DNA of 43,813 bases, from positions 1 to 43,813 of the IMG/VR virus record IMGVR_UViG_3300027741_000121. One strand, 5' to 3'. Positions 8,788 to 17,769 of this stretch are shown in pieces. This DNA is from a virus. Numbering within the stretch: the first letter of the stretch is position 1; each line of letters starts with the position of its first letter. The notes under the pieces are model-generated. The model ran no database searches. It had not been told where the DNA came from and saw nothing but the letters and a program-made list of their open reading frames with translations. The position numbers and the translations under genes are program-made.

Positions 8788-11178
8788 ATGGCCAATTTAC
8801 TAAGTGGATCAAAATTACGAGCAGGAGGCAGTGGGGAATTTCTTGATTTAAGAAATGCACAGCCACAACTCCCGGCTAGTCCCACCACCAGTACTGGTTA
8901 TACTGTGGTTACTAATTCTTTGTTGCAAACTAGATATAGTTCTAGTTTGGGCAATTTGGATTTTAATCTTGGCCAAATCCAGAGCAATATACCCAATGGC
9001 AATATTATATTGGCCGGTAATGGTCTTGGTTTTGTGTATGTGTCAAGTTCTACTCAATCAATTAGCACACTTACTGGCGCATTAGTTGTTCACGGCGGTA
9101 TTGGGGTGGGCGGTTCGATCTGGACAGGCCAAGACATCAATGTAAATGGCGTAACAGTTGGGCAGGGATATCACGGTCAAAATAATATTGTAATTCAAGG
9201 TGTTGCACTGCCAGAAATCAATCAATTTCCCAATGGACAATCCAGTATTGCTATTGGATACAATACACTGACTGGCCTGCAAACTTCATACAGTAACCTT
9301 GCGCTGGGCAATTACGCACTGAGTACTGGAACATTTTTAACCAATAATATCGCAATAGGTAGTCACAGTTTAGAAGCGTTGGGTTCCTTACAGTTTATTG
9401 TGTTGGCCAATATAACCAACGCAGTCAAAACCGTGCCATTGGCTTTGGTAGCTCCCAATCACAATATCCCCAATGGATCTGCAGTTATTGTTGACAATGT
9501 GGTAGGCATGACCCAATTAAATGGTAAAACATTCTATGTTAGCGTCATAGATGCCAATACATTAAGTTTATATGTTGATAATATTTTCAGTACTCCATTA
9601 AATGGATCTACATTTGGCAATTATGTCAGTGGGGGAACACTAAGTGTAGCCGCTGCCCACGACAGTAATACATCTATCGGTAATCATGCTGGTGAGTTGT
9701 TGGTCAATGGCGATCAAAACTTTTTCTTGGGAAATTATGCTGGATCTCGTTTGGTTACTGGATCACACAACATATTAATTGGCCAGCACAATGCAGAAAA
9801 TTTAACACGAGGTAACTCCAACGTGTCCATCAACGGCGATAATATAGTCGATGGCATGGACAATCAGGTTAATATTGGTGCAGTATTTTATTATGATGGT
9901 CAGGGCAATCTTCGTCTCAGTGGGGACACTACTGTTGGAACAGGAACTGAATCAACCAGCTCACAATCCGGGTCATTGATTGTAACAGGTGGGGCCGGAA
10001 TCAATGGCAATTTATATGTAACTGGTCAGTTACATCAGACTGGTCAATACGGCGGTATAAACGTTAATCTAACAGGTGGTCAATTATATAGTTACACTTT
10101 TAATGGTACATCTGATTGCCTACAAAGTACATCAAGCAATAACATTTATGTACTAGGTCAAGATTTTACCATAGAAATGTGGGTATATGCCCAAGGTGAT
10201 ACCACCGGTAGCATGTTTGGCAATGGATCTGTGTCTTCTGGAAATAGTATCTCATTGACCACCAGCACCTTTACATTATCTCAATCAGTGGGAAATTCAT
10301 CCGGATCATGGGTGATTTCAAACGATGCTTGGAATCACGTTGCGGTGTGTGGATCCAACGGAACTATATATGGATTTGTCAACGGAACATTGTCAAATTC
10401 ATTTACCGCCACCAATACATCAACGTCAATTCAAGTTCCAGCTGGATCAGTGGACCAGTGGGTTACAGTTGGAACCAACACTTTTAATTCTACTGGTAAC
10501 TTTTTCAATGGATCACTGTGTGATGTGCGGGTAATTTCAGGTGCTGCATTATATACCAGCAGCTTTACTGCGCCAACACATGCATCGTTGCCTCTTATTA
10601 TTGCTCCAACCATAAACACTGTATTGTTGACTGCTCAAGCTCCGTTTATTGGAGATAGTGGACCAAATCAATTAGATATAAAAGTAGGATCCACTGTTCC
10701 CGGAATTTCAACAACTATTCCACCAATTTCTCCAGCCAATGCGGTGTCAGCATGGACATATAATCCAGACACGGATAGCTGGGGGACCGGAAGCGCCATT
10801 AAAACTTACAATGCAACCTCTGCAACATCTGTGGCATCTGGCGCACTTACTGTGGCAGGCGGCGCCGGAATTGGCGGGGATTTATATGTTGGTGGAAGAA
10901 TTCAAGTAGGTGGAGCAGTCAGTGGTGGTGATTTAGATGTAAACAATTTGACTGTGGAGAATCGTATATATCTTCCAGATGGTGCTGAGATTTATAGTAA
11001 AACATGTGGCAATCCTGATGAAAATTATTTGGTTTATTCGCCCAGAGTCACGGTATCAGATACTGAACCAGTGCCTTCACGAATTGGAGATTGTTGGATC
11101 GACACCAAAACGGGCAATGAGTACCAGCGCGTGTTAATCAATGGGACTAGGCTTTGGATTCAATTCCAGTCTGCTTAA
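8788..11178 (+). CDS. Tail fibre with YadA-head-like repeats and a LamG/ConA-like lectin domain
   Basis: A 796-residue adhesin. About residues 150-370 carry repeats such as SIAIGYNTLTG, NLALGNYALST, NIAIGSHSLEA and NTSIGNHAGEL, the left-handed head repeat of trimeric autotransporter adhesins (YadA type). About residues 430-610 form a laminin-G/concanavalin-A-like domain, with FNGTSDCLQ, FTIEMWVYAQ, WNHVAVCGSNG, IYGFVNG and FNGSLCDVRVISGAALY. Three Gly-rich fibre repeats are dispersed through it (last: LTVAGGAGIGGDLYVGG). The C-terminus has a GDCWIDTKTGNEYQ module that is also seen in sheath and neck proteins. A carbohydrate-binding host-recognition role is inferred. Confidence 0.75.
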   Translation: MANLLSGSKLRAGGSGEFLDLRNAQPQLPASPTTSTGYTVVTNSLLQTRYSSSLGNLDFNLGQIQSNIPNGNIILAGNGLGFVYVSSSTQSISTLTGALVVHGGIGVGGSIWTGQDINVNGVTVGQGYHGQNNIVIQGVALPEINQFPNGQSSIAIGYNTLTGLQTSYSNLALGNYALSTGTFLTNNIAIGSHSLEALGSLQFIVLANITNAVKTVPLALVAPNHNIPNGSAVIVDNVVGMTQLNGKTFYVSVIDANTLSLYVDNIFSTPLNGSTFGNYVSGGTLSVAAAHDSNTSIGNHAGELLVNGDQNFFLGNYAGSRLVTGSHNILIGQHNAENLTRGNSNVSINGDNIVDGMDNQVNIGAVFYYDGQGNLRLSGDTTVGTGTESTSSQSGSLIVTGGAGINGNLYVTGQLHQTGQYGGINVNLTGGQLYSYTFNGTSDCLQSTSSNNIYVLGQDFTIEMWVYAQGDTTGSMFGNGSVSSGNSISLTTSTFTLSQSVGNSSGSWVISNDAWNHVAVCGSNGTIYGFVNGTLSNSFTATNTSTSIQVPAGSVDQWVTVGTNTFNSTGNFFNGSLCDVRVISGAALYTSSFTAPTHASLPLIIAPTINTVLLTAQAPFIGDSGPNQLDIKVGSTVPGISTTIPPISPANAVSAWTYNPDTDSWGTGSAIKTYNATSATSVASGALTVAGGAGIGGDLYVGGRIQVGGAVSGGDLDVNNLTVENRIYLPDGAEIYSKTCGNPDENYLVYSPRVTVSDTEPVPSRIGDCWIDTKTGNEYQRVLINGTRLWIQFQSA

Positions 11179-11193
11179 AATAGGATATAGAGT

Positions 11194-12003
11194 ATGACAA
11201 CAGTTACATTACCATCAACGCTAAATTTCCCGTTGAACCCATCAATTGGGCAAACATATTCATTGGGTGGATTAACATGGAGATGGAATGGGTATGCTTG
11301 GGCCAAACTATCTCCAGCATTGATTGAAGCAGGAGGCGGCATCTCGTTATCAGTCAATACCACCACTGGCGCAACGGTGGTCAATAATACCGCTACCTTA
11401 CAGAGTTTGACAGCCAACGGGTCAACTACTACTAGTGTATTAACTGTGGCTAATACATCAAATTCAGTTTCAACCACTACTGGAGCTATTGTAGTTTCAG
11501 GCGGCGTCGGTGTGGGTGGTGATATATGGGCTAATAATATCCATGCTATTAGCACTGCGAACTCCGTGTCCACGGATACGGGAGCAGTTGTGGTATCAGG
11601 TGGAGTTGGTGTGGGTGGGGATGTTTGGGTTTATGGCAGAATTAATTCAGAAAGTGTCAAAATTAGTGATTCTATTATGGATTCTGCGTCTGTTAGTATA
11701 AATACCACGGCAACAACTATAGTTGATAGTTATTCGATTCTTCAGTTTAGATCGGCGAAATATTTGATACAAATTGATGAGGGGGATGGCCCAGCGGCAA
11801 ATTTTCAATTAATTGAACTTTTATTGCTGGTGGACAATGTAGGAACGGTGTATGCAACTGAATATGGGGTGCTAACATCACACGGGGATATGGGAAATTT
11901 TGCGGCGGAAGTCGATGTAGATAACATGCTTAATCTATATTTTACACCGACATTTGCTACAACTAAAGTTTTAAAACTCTTAAGAACGGGGATAACCCTA
12001 TAA
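11194..12003 (+). CDS. Short tail fibre-like protein sharing its C-terminal domain with the next gene
   Basis: A 269-residue protein. The N-terminus reads PSIGQTYSLGG then WRWNGYAWAKL, a small module seen in other virion proteins here. Two fibre repeats follow (IVVSGGVGVGGDIW and VVVSGGVGVGGDVW). The last ~90 residues (FRSAKYLIQID, LLLVDNVGTVYATEYGVL, LYFTPTFATTKVLKLLR) match the C-terminal domain of the 910-residue fibre immediately downstream. Shared ends like this suggest a common trimer cap or receptor tip. It is co-directional, with a 21-base gap to the next gene. Confidence 0.6.
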   Translation: MTTVTLPSTLNFPLNPSIGQTYSLGGLTWRWNGYAWAKLSPALIEAGGGISLSVNTTTGATVVNNTATLQSLTANGSTTTSVLTVANTSNSVSTTTGAIVVSGGVGVGGDIWANNIHAISTANSVSTDTGAVVVSGGVGVGGDVWVYGRINSESVKISDSIMDSASVSINTTATTIVDSYSILQFRSAKYLIQIDEGDGPAANFQLIELLLLVDNVGTVYATEYGVLTSHGDMGNFAAEVDVDNMLNLYFTPTFATTKVLKLLRTGITL

Positions 12004-12024
12004 CTTTATATAAAGGAAACTAAA

Positions 12025-14757
12025 ATGGCATTAACAGCAATCACAAGAGATTTTATAATTCAGCAAGGTGCGGTAATTAATGGCACACAAGCTGTAACAA
12101 GTTCTACAAATCAATCAAGTGCTTTACAAGTAAATAGCGGCGCCGCTATTTCACAAAACTTGATCGTTGGTACAACAGCGGACATTTATGGTGCAGTATC
12201 GTTACACGACGCTTTAACCGTAACCGGTGCAACGCAATTAAGCAGCTTGGGTGTTTCAGGTGCAGTAACATTTAGCAGCAATGTTTCAGTTGGTGGTGCA
12301 TTCAGCGTTACTAGCGCAACCACACTGAGCAGCACATTGGCAGTTACTGGTGCAACCAGTCTAACTGGTGCTTTGACAGCAAACGCAGCAACTTTTAACG
12401 GCAACCTATCAGTTTCTGGTTCAAACACATTGACCGTTGGATCTGGTGCTACCTCTTTGGGTGGGACATTAGCCGTTACTGGTGATACAACACTAAGCAG
12501 CACAACAGCAGCTACTAGTGCTGGCGCAGGTGCATTAAAAGTAACTGGCGGTGCTTATGTTGGTGGTAACTTGTTTGTTAACGATACAACTAATTCAACC
12601 GCAACTGGTATTGGTTCTATCGTCACCAAAGGCGGCGTTGGTATTGCCAAAGACTTGAACGTTGGTGGAAACACAGTAATCGGTGGTAACTTAACCGTTT
12701 TAGGTGTACAGACAGTATTCAATTCAACCAGCACCAGCGTAACCGATCCAGTTATCGATTTGGGAACAGCTCCAAACGGAGAAGAACTCACAACCGACGA
12801 CGGTTACAACAAGGGTTTGATCATTCACTATTATGATACAGTTAATAGTACAGCCAAGCACATGTTCTTTGGACGTAGCGATTCTGGCGCATCAAATGGC
12901 CGTTTTGTAGTTCGTAATGGTATTACTTCTAAAGACAATGCTGATCTAGTAAATAGCGGCGCATATGCTGGAATGGACATCGGTTCAATGATCGTTCATG
13001 ACACAACTGATGCTTCTGGCGCAACTGGCACAGGTGCATTGCAGGTTAATGGTGGTGCAAGTATCACCAGTTCATTGTATGTTGGTACTGATTTCAGTGC
13101 TGCTACAGTAAAAGCCCGCAATCTAACAGCAGGTCGTGTTTCATTTGCAGGAACTGGCGGTCAGTTAACAGATGACGCATCTCTAACATACAACTCAACC
13201 ACTGGTATCTTGACTGGTACAATCACACAAGCACAACACGCAACCAGCTTGAGTGGTGGTTCAACCAATGCTGTTCCTTATCAGACAGCTGCTGGTACAA
13301 CCGCATTTATCTCTCAAGGCAATCACACAGACTTGTTCTCTGTTGATGCATTTGGTGTTCCATATTGGAGAGCACAGTCTGACCTAGTAGTAGGTTACGC
13401 AACAACAGCATCCAACATTATGGGTGGTGGCAATGGTGAGATTCCATTCAATCCTTCAGCTGGTGTTACAAGCTTTGATTCTGGCTTGACATATGCTGGA
13501 TCTTTATTAACAGCTCCAACAATTTCTGTAAGCTCAATTACTGACGCAACCAACAGCACCAGTGGTGCATTGAAAGTTGCTGGCGGTGTTGGTATTGCCA
13601 AGAACTTGTATGTTGGCCAGTCTGTTAATATTGCTGGCGATTTGAATGTTGATGGCACAATCTACCTCAAAGGTGTTGGTCTTGATACAATTACCAGTAC
13701 AACTGGTACATTTGTTAATGTTCATATCAATGGCTCAGGAACAAGTTTAGTAGTAGACAACAATGCAACCATCACTGGCACAGCCACTGTTGGTGTATTG
13801 AATGCGACATCAGGTGCTATTACCAATAACTTACAAGCTGGTACATTGACAGTAAGCGGTACAGCAAATCTACAAACCACAAATGTCAGTTCATTGACAT
13901 CTACTGGAACAGTAACTGCTAACGCATTGACAGTTAACAACAATGCAACAGTTGGCGGAACATTCGGCGTAACCGGTGCAACCACATTGACTGGTGCCGT
14001 AACTGCTCAAGCTGGATTGACAGTATCTTCTGGATTGACATCCGTTGGTGTCTTGACAGCTGGTGCAACAACCGCTACATCATTGAATGTAACTGGCAGT
14101 TCAAGATTGGCTGACGTATCAGCTACATCATTGACAGTAAGTAGTGGATTGACTTCAGTTGCTGCATTGACTGCAGGTGTTACCACCGCTACATCAATGA
14201 ACGTAACTGGAAATGCACATATTGGCGGTTCATTGACCGTTGACGGTGGCATTACATTCAGTGCACCAGTAGACTTTACTGATACAACTGATGCAATTAA
14301 CAATGCTTCAACTGGTTCTGTTGTAGTATCTGGTGGCGTTGGTATTGCCAAGAGCTTGTCTGTTGGTGGTCCAATTTATGCTGGCCTCACCAACGCAGCA
14401 ACTACCGGAACAGCTGTATATGGCTTGTACATCAACGACACAGTACTAGCCAGCTACACAAGCCCAGTTATCACCGGCAGCTCCAAGCAAGACTTGGATC
14501 ATTTCAATGCTTCAAAATATCGTGGCGCACGTTATACAATTCAAGTTGTTGACGGCTCCAACGTTGAAATGACTGACATGATGATTGTTCATGATGGATC
14601 AAATGTGTACCTCAACCAATTTGGTACCATTTACAGTAACACACAGTTGGGTATTTTTGATGCTAACCTAACCGGCGGCGTAGTTACAATGACTTTCACA
14701 CCAGCAGCTGCAACATCAATGGTGATCAAAGTTGTTCGTATGACCATCACAGCTTAA
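12025..14757 (+). CDS. Large repetitive tail fibre (910 aa)
   Basis: A low-complexity Ala/Thr/Ser/Gly/Val fibre made of short beta repeats. One set reads as LTVTGATQLSSLGVSG-like units over residues 50-160. Another is the GGVGIAKDLNVGG-type repeat, present about five times. A 27-residue duplication lies near residues 665-730. A non-repetitive insert (DPVIDLGTAPNGEEL to HMFFGRSD, about residues 240-300) resembles a globular knob. The C-terminal domain (FNASKYRGARYTIQV, IVHDGSNVYLNQFGTIY, VIKVVRMTITA) matches the previous gene. It is followed by a strong terminator. The exact fibre identity cannot be assigned. Confidence 0.7.
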   Translation: MALTAITRDFIIQQGAVINGTQAVTSSTNQSSALQVNSGAAISQNLIVGTTADIYGAVSLHDALTVTGATQLSSLGVSGAVTFSSNVSVGGAFSVTSATTLSSTLAVTGATSLTGALTANAATFNGNLSVSGSNTLTVGSGATSLGGTLAVTGDTTLSSTTAATSAGAGALKVTGGAYVGGNLFVNDTTNSTATGIGSIVTKGGVGIAKDLNVGGNTVIGGNLTVLGVQTVFNSTSTSVTDPVIDLGTAPNGEELTTDDGYNKGLIIHYYDTVNSTAKHMFFGRSDSGASNGRFVVRNGITSKDNADLVNSGAYAGMDIGSMIVHDTTDASGATGTGALQVNGGASITSSLYVGTDFSAATVKARNLTAGRVSFAGTGGQLTDDASLTYNSTTGILTGTITQAQHATSLSGGSTNAVPYQTAAGTTAFISQGNHTDLFSVDAFGVPYWRAQSDLVVGYATTASNIMGGGNGEIPFNPSAGVTSFDSGLTYAGSLLTAPTISVSSITDATNSTSGALKVAGGVGIAKNLYVGQSVNIAGDLNVDGTIYLKGVGLDTITSTTGTFVNVHINGSGTSLVVDNNATITGTATVGVLNATSGAITNNLQAGTLTVSGTANLQTTNVSSLTSTGTVTANALTVNNNATVGGTFGVTGATTLTGAVTAQAGLTVSSGLTSVGVLTAGATTATSLNVTGSSRLADVSATSLTVSSGLTSVAALTAGVTTATSMNVTGNAHIGGSLTVDGGITFSAPVDFTDTTDAINNASTGSVVVSGGVGIAKSLSVGGPIYAGLTNAATTGTAVYGLYINDTVLASYTSPVITGSSKQDLDHFNASKYRGARYTIQVVDGSNVEMTDMMIVHDGSNVYLNQFGTIYSNTQLGIFDANLTGGVVTMTFTPAAATSMVIKVVRMTITA
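14017..14211 (+). repeat. Tandem 27-residue repeat inside the large fibre gene
   Basis: The in-frame segments 14017-14097 and 14131-14211 both encode LTVSSGLTSV, then LTAG and a TTATS tail, with a few substitutions, separated by 33 bases. It is a recent internal duplication in a fibre stem and a likely site of length variation. Confidence 0.75.
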
Positions 14758-14781
14758 TAGTTTTATTAGCTGAGTTTAAAG

Positions 14782-14809
14782 AAAACAGGACCTTCGGGTC
14801 CTGTTTTTT
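14782..14809 (+). terminator. Intrinsic terminator after the fibre block
   Basis: An 11-bp stem (AAAACAGGACC with GGTCCTGTTTT) closed by a TTCG tetraloop, running straight into a T-run. It is the strongest terminator in the window and lies 24 bases after the fibre stop codon. Confidence 0.92.
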
Positions 14810-14836
14810 ATTATGCTATAATTTATTTTTCCATGC

Positions 14837-14855
14837 TAAATATACCAACTAAATA
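14837..14855 (+). promoter_or_regulatory. Twin late-promoter-like elements
   Basis: TAAATA occurs at 14837-14842 and again at 14850-14855, 13 bases apart, just after the terminator and about 50 bases before the ATG at 14904. Either could drive the last fibre gene. Confidence 0.45.
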
Positions 14856-14903
14856 ACTTAGTACTTAATAGTTAGTGCGCCGTTACGTGGAAAGGGAAAC
14901 TAA

Positions 14904-15968
14904 ATGGCTTATTCTGTAGATTTTTTGGTAAAAAATGGGATTGTAGTATCAACTACTGCTACAATACAATCGGACGTTCAATCAACATCAACCAACACCG
15001 GTGCTTTACTAGTAACTGGTGGCGCTGGAATTGGAAAAAATTTAAGTGTAGGCGGCAATACTTACATGGACGGGGGATTATACGTTCAAGGTGTAGAAGT
15101 TGTAGCCGCAAATATTTCAACACATACTGGTGCGATAGGCGTAATTGGTCGAACTGGAGTAGATGGAACAGTATATGTCAATAATGTCACTATCGCCAGC
15201 AAAGATCAATCAATCTCAACTAATACCGGCGCACTACATGTAATAGGTGGAGCAGGGGTTGGACAAGATCTCTATGTAGGTGGCGATACTCACATACATG
15301 GAACATTATATGTAGACGGGCCTATTGTTCTGTTATCTGACGGGACCACATCTACTGTGGCCAATAGTACATCCACACTAAATGGTGGTTTTAATGGCAA
15401 TACCACATTTTTAGCTATTGATATCGCCAATGTGACATCTTCAACTTCGGTGACAACCGGCGCACTCACTGTGGCAGGCGGCGTTGGTGTTGTTGGTAGT
15501 TTATACGCAAGTGCTGTATATGATGATGGAAATAGAGCCCTTACTTCAATTGTGGCAGGCACGGGCACTAATGTAACGATAGATGGAACTACAGCAACAA
15601 TTAGCTTGAGCATTGATGATAATCAACCATTTAATGTAAAAAGCACAACGTCTGCTACATCAATATCCACTGGCGCATTTACCGTGGCAGGTGGAGCTGG
15701 AATTGGTCAAGATTTATATGTTGGCGGAAATATAATTGTAGATGGCGTGGTGGTCATTAATAGTCTTAGTGGAAATAATGGAGTACCATCAGGAAATTCA
15801 AGTAACATAACCACTGTTCCCATACACAGCTATGGTATATCTAGTGATACTGCCGGAATGATGGCATTCGATAGTTCATACGCCTATTATTGCACTGCTA
15901 ACTATGTCGATGACGCAACTACCATTTGGAGACGCATCGAGTGCCGGAACTTGGTAACATCAAAGTAG
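14904..15968 (+). CDS. Tail fibre-like protein (354 aa)
   Basis: It consists almost wholly of the shared fibre repeat. The N-terminus is followed by LLVTGGAGIGKNLSVGG, IGVIGRTGVDGTVYV, LHVIGGAGVGQDLYVGG, LTVAGGVGVVGSLYA and FTVAGGAGIGQDLYVGG. A ~60-residue C-terminal tip (NITTVPIHSYGISSDTAG to TIWRRIECRNLVTSK) is a small domain seen at the ends of other phage fibres. The leader GGGAAACTAA matches that of the 910-residue fibre gene, as expected for paralogues. It ends 9 bases inside the 3' end of the convergent Nudix gene. Confidence 0.65.
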   Translation: MAYSVDFLVKNGIVVSTTATIQSDVQSTSTNTGALLVTGGAGIGKNLSVGGNTYMDGGLYVQGVEVVAANISTHTGAIGVIGRTGVDGTVYVNNVTIASKDQSISTNTGALHVIGGAGVGQDLYVGGDTHIHGTLYVDGPIVLLSDGTTSTVANSTSTLNGGFNGNTTFLAIDIANVTSSTSVTTGALTVAGGVGVVGSLYASAVYDDGNRALTSIVAGTGTNVTIDGTTATISLSIDDNQPFNVKSTTSATSISTGAFTVAGGAGIGQDLYVGGNIIVDGVVVINSLSGNNGVPSGNSSNITTVPIHSYGISSDTAGMMAFDSSYAYYCTANYVDDATTIWRRIECRNLVTSK

Positions 15969-16400
15969 TTCTAGGAGTATATCTAATTTGGCTTTACTAG
16001 TACGATTGGATATACTGTTTTTAACGCCCTGATGCAGAGGCTTTGGCCAACAGTTAAAACTACACCAAGCATATCCAGAATGCTCCTCGTTTAAAGTTGG
16101 TACAAATTCTCGATCCACGATTAGTACATAGGTATTATATTGAAAAGTTTGATCATTAGATGTAAACAATTCTAGTGGAATTATTTTACGAATGGTGGGG
16201 GTTTTTCCAACTTCTTCTTGGATTTCTCTATGTAAACAGTCGATTAATGTGATATCTTGTGGCTCTTTTTTGCCCCCCACTAATCCCCAAGTATTGATAG
16301 ATTTCTTTTGAGTTCTCATTAAAAACAAGAATCGGCGAGTGTCCTTGGCCAAAAATAATCCACCACTGCCCACTACTGGCGTTACAAGATTAGTCTCCAT
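15960..16400 (-). CDS. Nudix hydrolase
   Basis: A 146-residue protein with a Nudix box at residues 42-65 (GGKKEPQDI then CLHREIQEEVG). It keeps the metal-binding REIQEE glutamates, with Asp at one usual Glu position. Nudix enzymes hydrolyse nucleoside diphosphates linked to another group; the substrate cannot be read from the sequence. The N-terminus GSGGLFLAKDTRRFLFLMR is the usual first strand pair. The start overlaps the 3' end of the gp15-like gene by 19 bases, so the two are co-transcribed from the minus strand. The 3' end converges on the fibre gene. Confidence 0.88.
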   Translation of the reverse strand: METNLVTPVVGSGGLFLAKDTRRFLFLMRTQKKSINTWGLVGGKKEPQDITLIDCLHREIQEEVGKTPTIRKIIPLELFTSNDQTFQYNTYVLIVDREFVPTLNEEHSGYAWCSFNCWPKPLHQGVKNSISNRTSKAKLDILLELL

Positions 16401-17767
16401 GTTGCCCTGTCATAAATTTTTTCAAAACTTTTACTCCACCAATTGTCTTCCCACTTATATTGTACACCAGTATAGGAATTAGTGATATAGGTAACAGCGG
16501 TTTCTACTTTAGAATTAAAAATTATGTTCCACGTGGAACCATTCCATTGAATAATATCATTGGCAGATGCCTGAAAATCAGTTCCATCATGGTTTTTCCA
16601 AGCAGCTGGTCCATCGTATGGCTGCACAGTTTGGTTCATATTAATGTCTTCTAAAATCAAATATCTAGTCCCAGCCACTGGATTATTTGGATTAAATGTT
16701 TCTGGATCTATGATAGCGTCCACTGTTCCCCGACCATCTATAATAGTGTTTCCGGGTATGGTATCTGGGTTAAAACTCAACATCATTTTTGTTTCATCTA
16801 GTGGATTTAGGCTTATATAAGCTATAATTTCTCCGCCATTTGGTTTAGTTAATCTCAATTGACTTAGCCCAGCACGGAATTGTCCTGGATATAAGTCCAA
16901 TATTTTATACCAACTAGTAGAGTTTTGTCCCGAACTGACATCTAATACATCACCTTGGCTAGTATTGGTAACCAAAGATGCGGAATTATCTAATACCAAT
17001 AGATCAAAATTTCCCGGAGTGACCACCACTGTGGTGTCTGGTATTCCAAACATTTCTATGGCATCTGGGGTAGAAAAATCATTTTGAATTATATTTTGGC
17101 TTACTGCAAAAACATTGGCAATTATCTTGGTAATAATCCCCATTTGTTTGACTTTGGCGGGTGGCGTGATCCAGATGGGAGAAGTAAATGTCAAGTTAGC
17201 AATATCAATATCTTGCTCTAGCCCTTGTGGAACTTGTCTACTGCTCCAAGTTTGAGTAGCCATTTCTAATACGGTAAGACTGGTCCAGTCAATATAATTG
17301 TCTGTGGTCTGTAACTCCATGCTAGGATTAAACAACGCGGCAAGTTGTTCCCAGAGTTGTAATTTTTGTTGAGTATTAGTAGTCCACATGTCTAACGCAA
17401 AGGTTATTTTATATGGACTGGGCATTATGCGTTCTACAGTATAATTCGCACCTTGTGTGTTGAGGTATTCTTGTCCTTGGTCGTCAAACGCTCTTTCTCT
17501 TACTTGTACTTTGTTAACATATGTTGGCTCTTGTATCCTAGATCTATCATATTCTAAATTTTTGATATAACATGCAAAAAAAGGAGCACTTGGTATGGTG
17601 TTTTCACTATTTTTCTTCAAAATATTGCCAACTTGGCGATTTAAATCACCATATCTTACTGGCACCTGAACTAACTGCCCACGCGCATCCATATAACTAA
17701 AGTTACTAACTACTCGCATAAATTGAGTTAAATATCGGGCAACTTGTCCGTCGTATGCATAATCCAT
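16382..17767 (-). CDS. 15: Tail completion / sheath stabiliser, gp15-like
   Basis: A 461-residue protein whose N-terminal ~240 residues follow the T4 gp15 pattern: YLTQFMRVVSNF, VQVPVRYGDLNRQ, FFACYIKNLEYDRSR, then MPSPYKITFALDMWT. In T4, gp15 caps the tail tube and sheath and joins the tail to the head neck. It is much longer than T4 gp15 (about 270 aa). The extra C-terminal ~200 residues include PVAGTRYLILEDI and IIQWNGSTWNIIF, the small module also seen in sheath and gp14. It lies 2 bases downstream of the gp14-like gene. The call rests on pattern and neighbourhood. Confidence 0.7.
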   Translation of the reverse strand: MDYAYDGQVARYLTQFMRVVSNFSYMDARGQLVQVPVRYGDLNRQVGNILKKNSENTIPSAPFFACYIKNLEYDRSRIQEPTYVNKVQVRERAFDDQGQEYLNTQGANYTVERIMPSPYKITFALDMWTTNTQQKLQLWEQLAALFNPSMELQTTDNYIDWTSLTVLEMATQTWSSRQVPQGLEQDIDIANLTFTSPIWITPPAKVKQMGIITKIIANVFAVSQNIIQNDFSTPDAIEMFGIPDTTVVVTPGNFDLLVLDNSASLVTNTSQGDVLDVSSGQNSTSWYKILDLYPGQFRAGLSQLRLTKPNGGEIIAYISLNPLDETKMMLSFNPDTIPGNTIIDGRGTVDAIIDPETFNPNNPVAGTRYLILEDINMNQTVQPYDGPAAWKNHDGTDFQASANDIIQWNGSTWNIIFNSKVETAVTYITNSYTGVQYKWEDNWWSKSFEKIYDRATWRLIL

Positions 17768-17769
17768 TT

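Noticed and set aside
4180-15740. Repeated short segments as a CRISPR array or transposon repeats
   Set aside because: They are in-frame protein repeats with diverged codons and irregular spacing inside fibre genes, with no spacers of constant length.
15976-16014. Inverted repeat AGTATATC/GATATACT as a bidirectional terminator between convergent genes
   Set aside because: The stem is only 8 bp and AT-rich with a 23-base loop, and it lies in the 3' coding end of the Nudix gene. Too weak to call.
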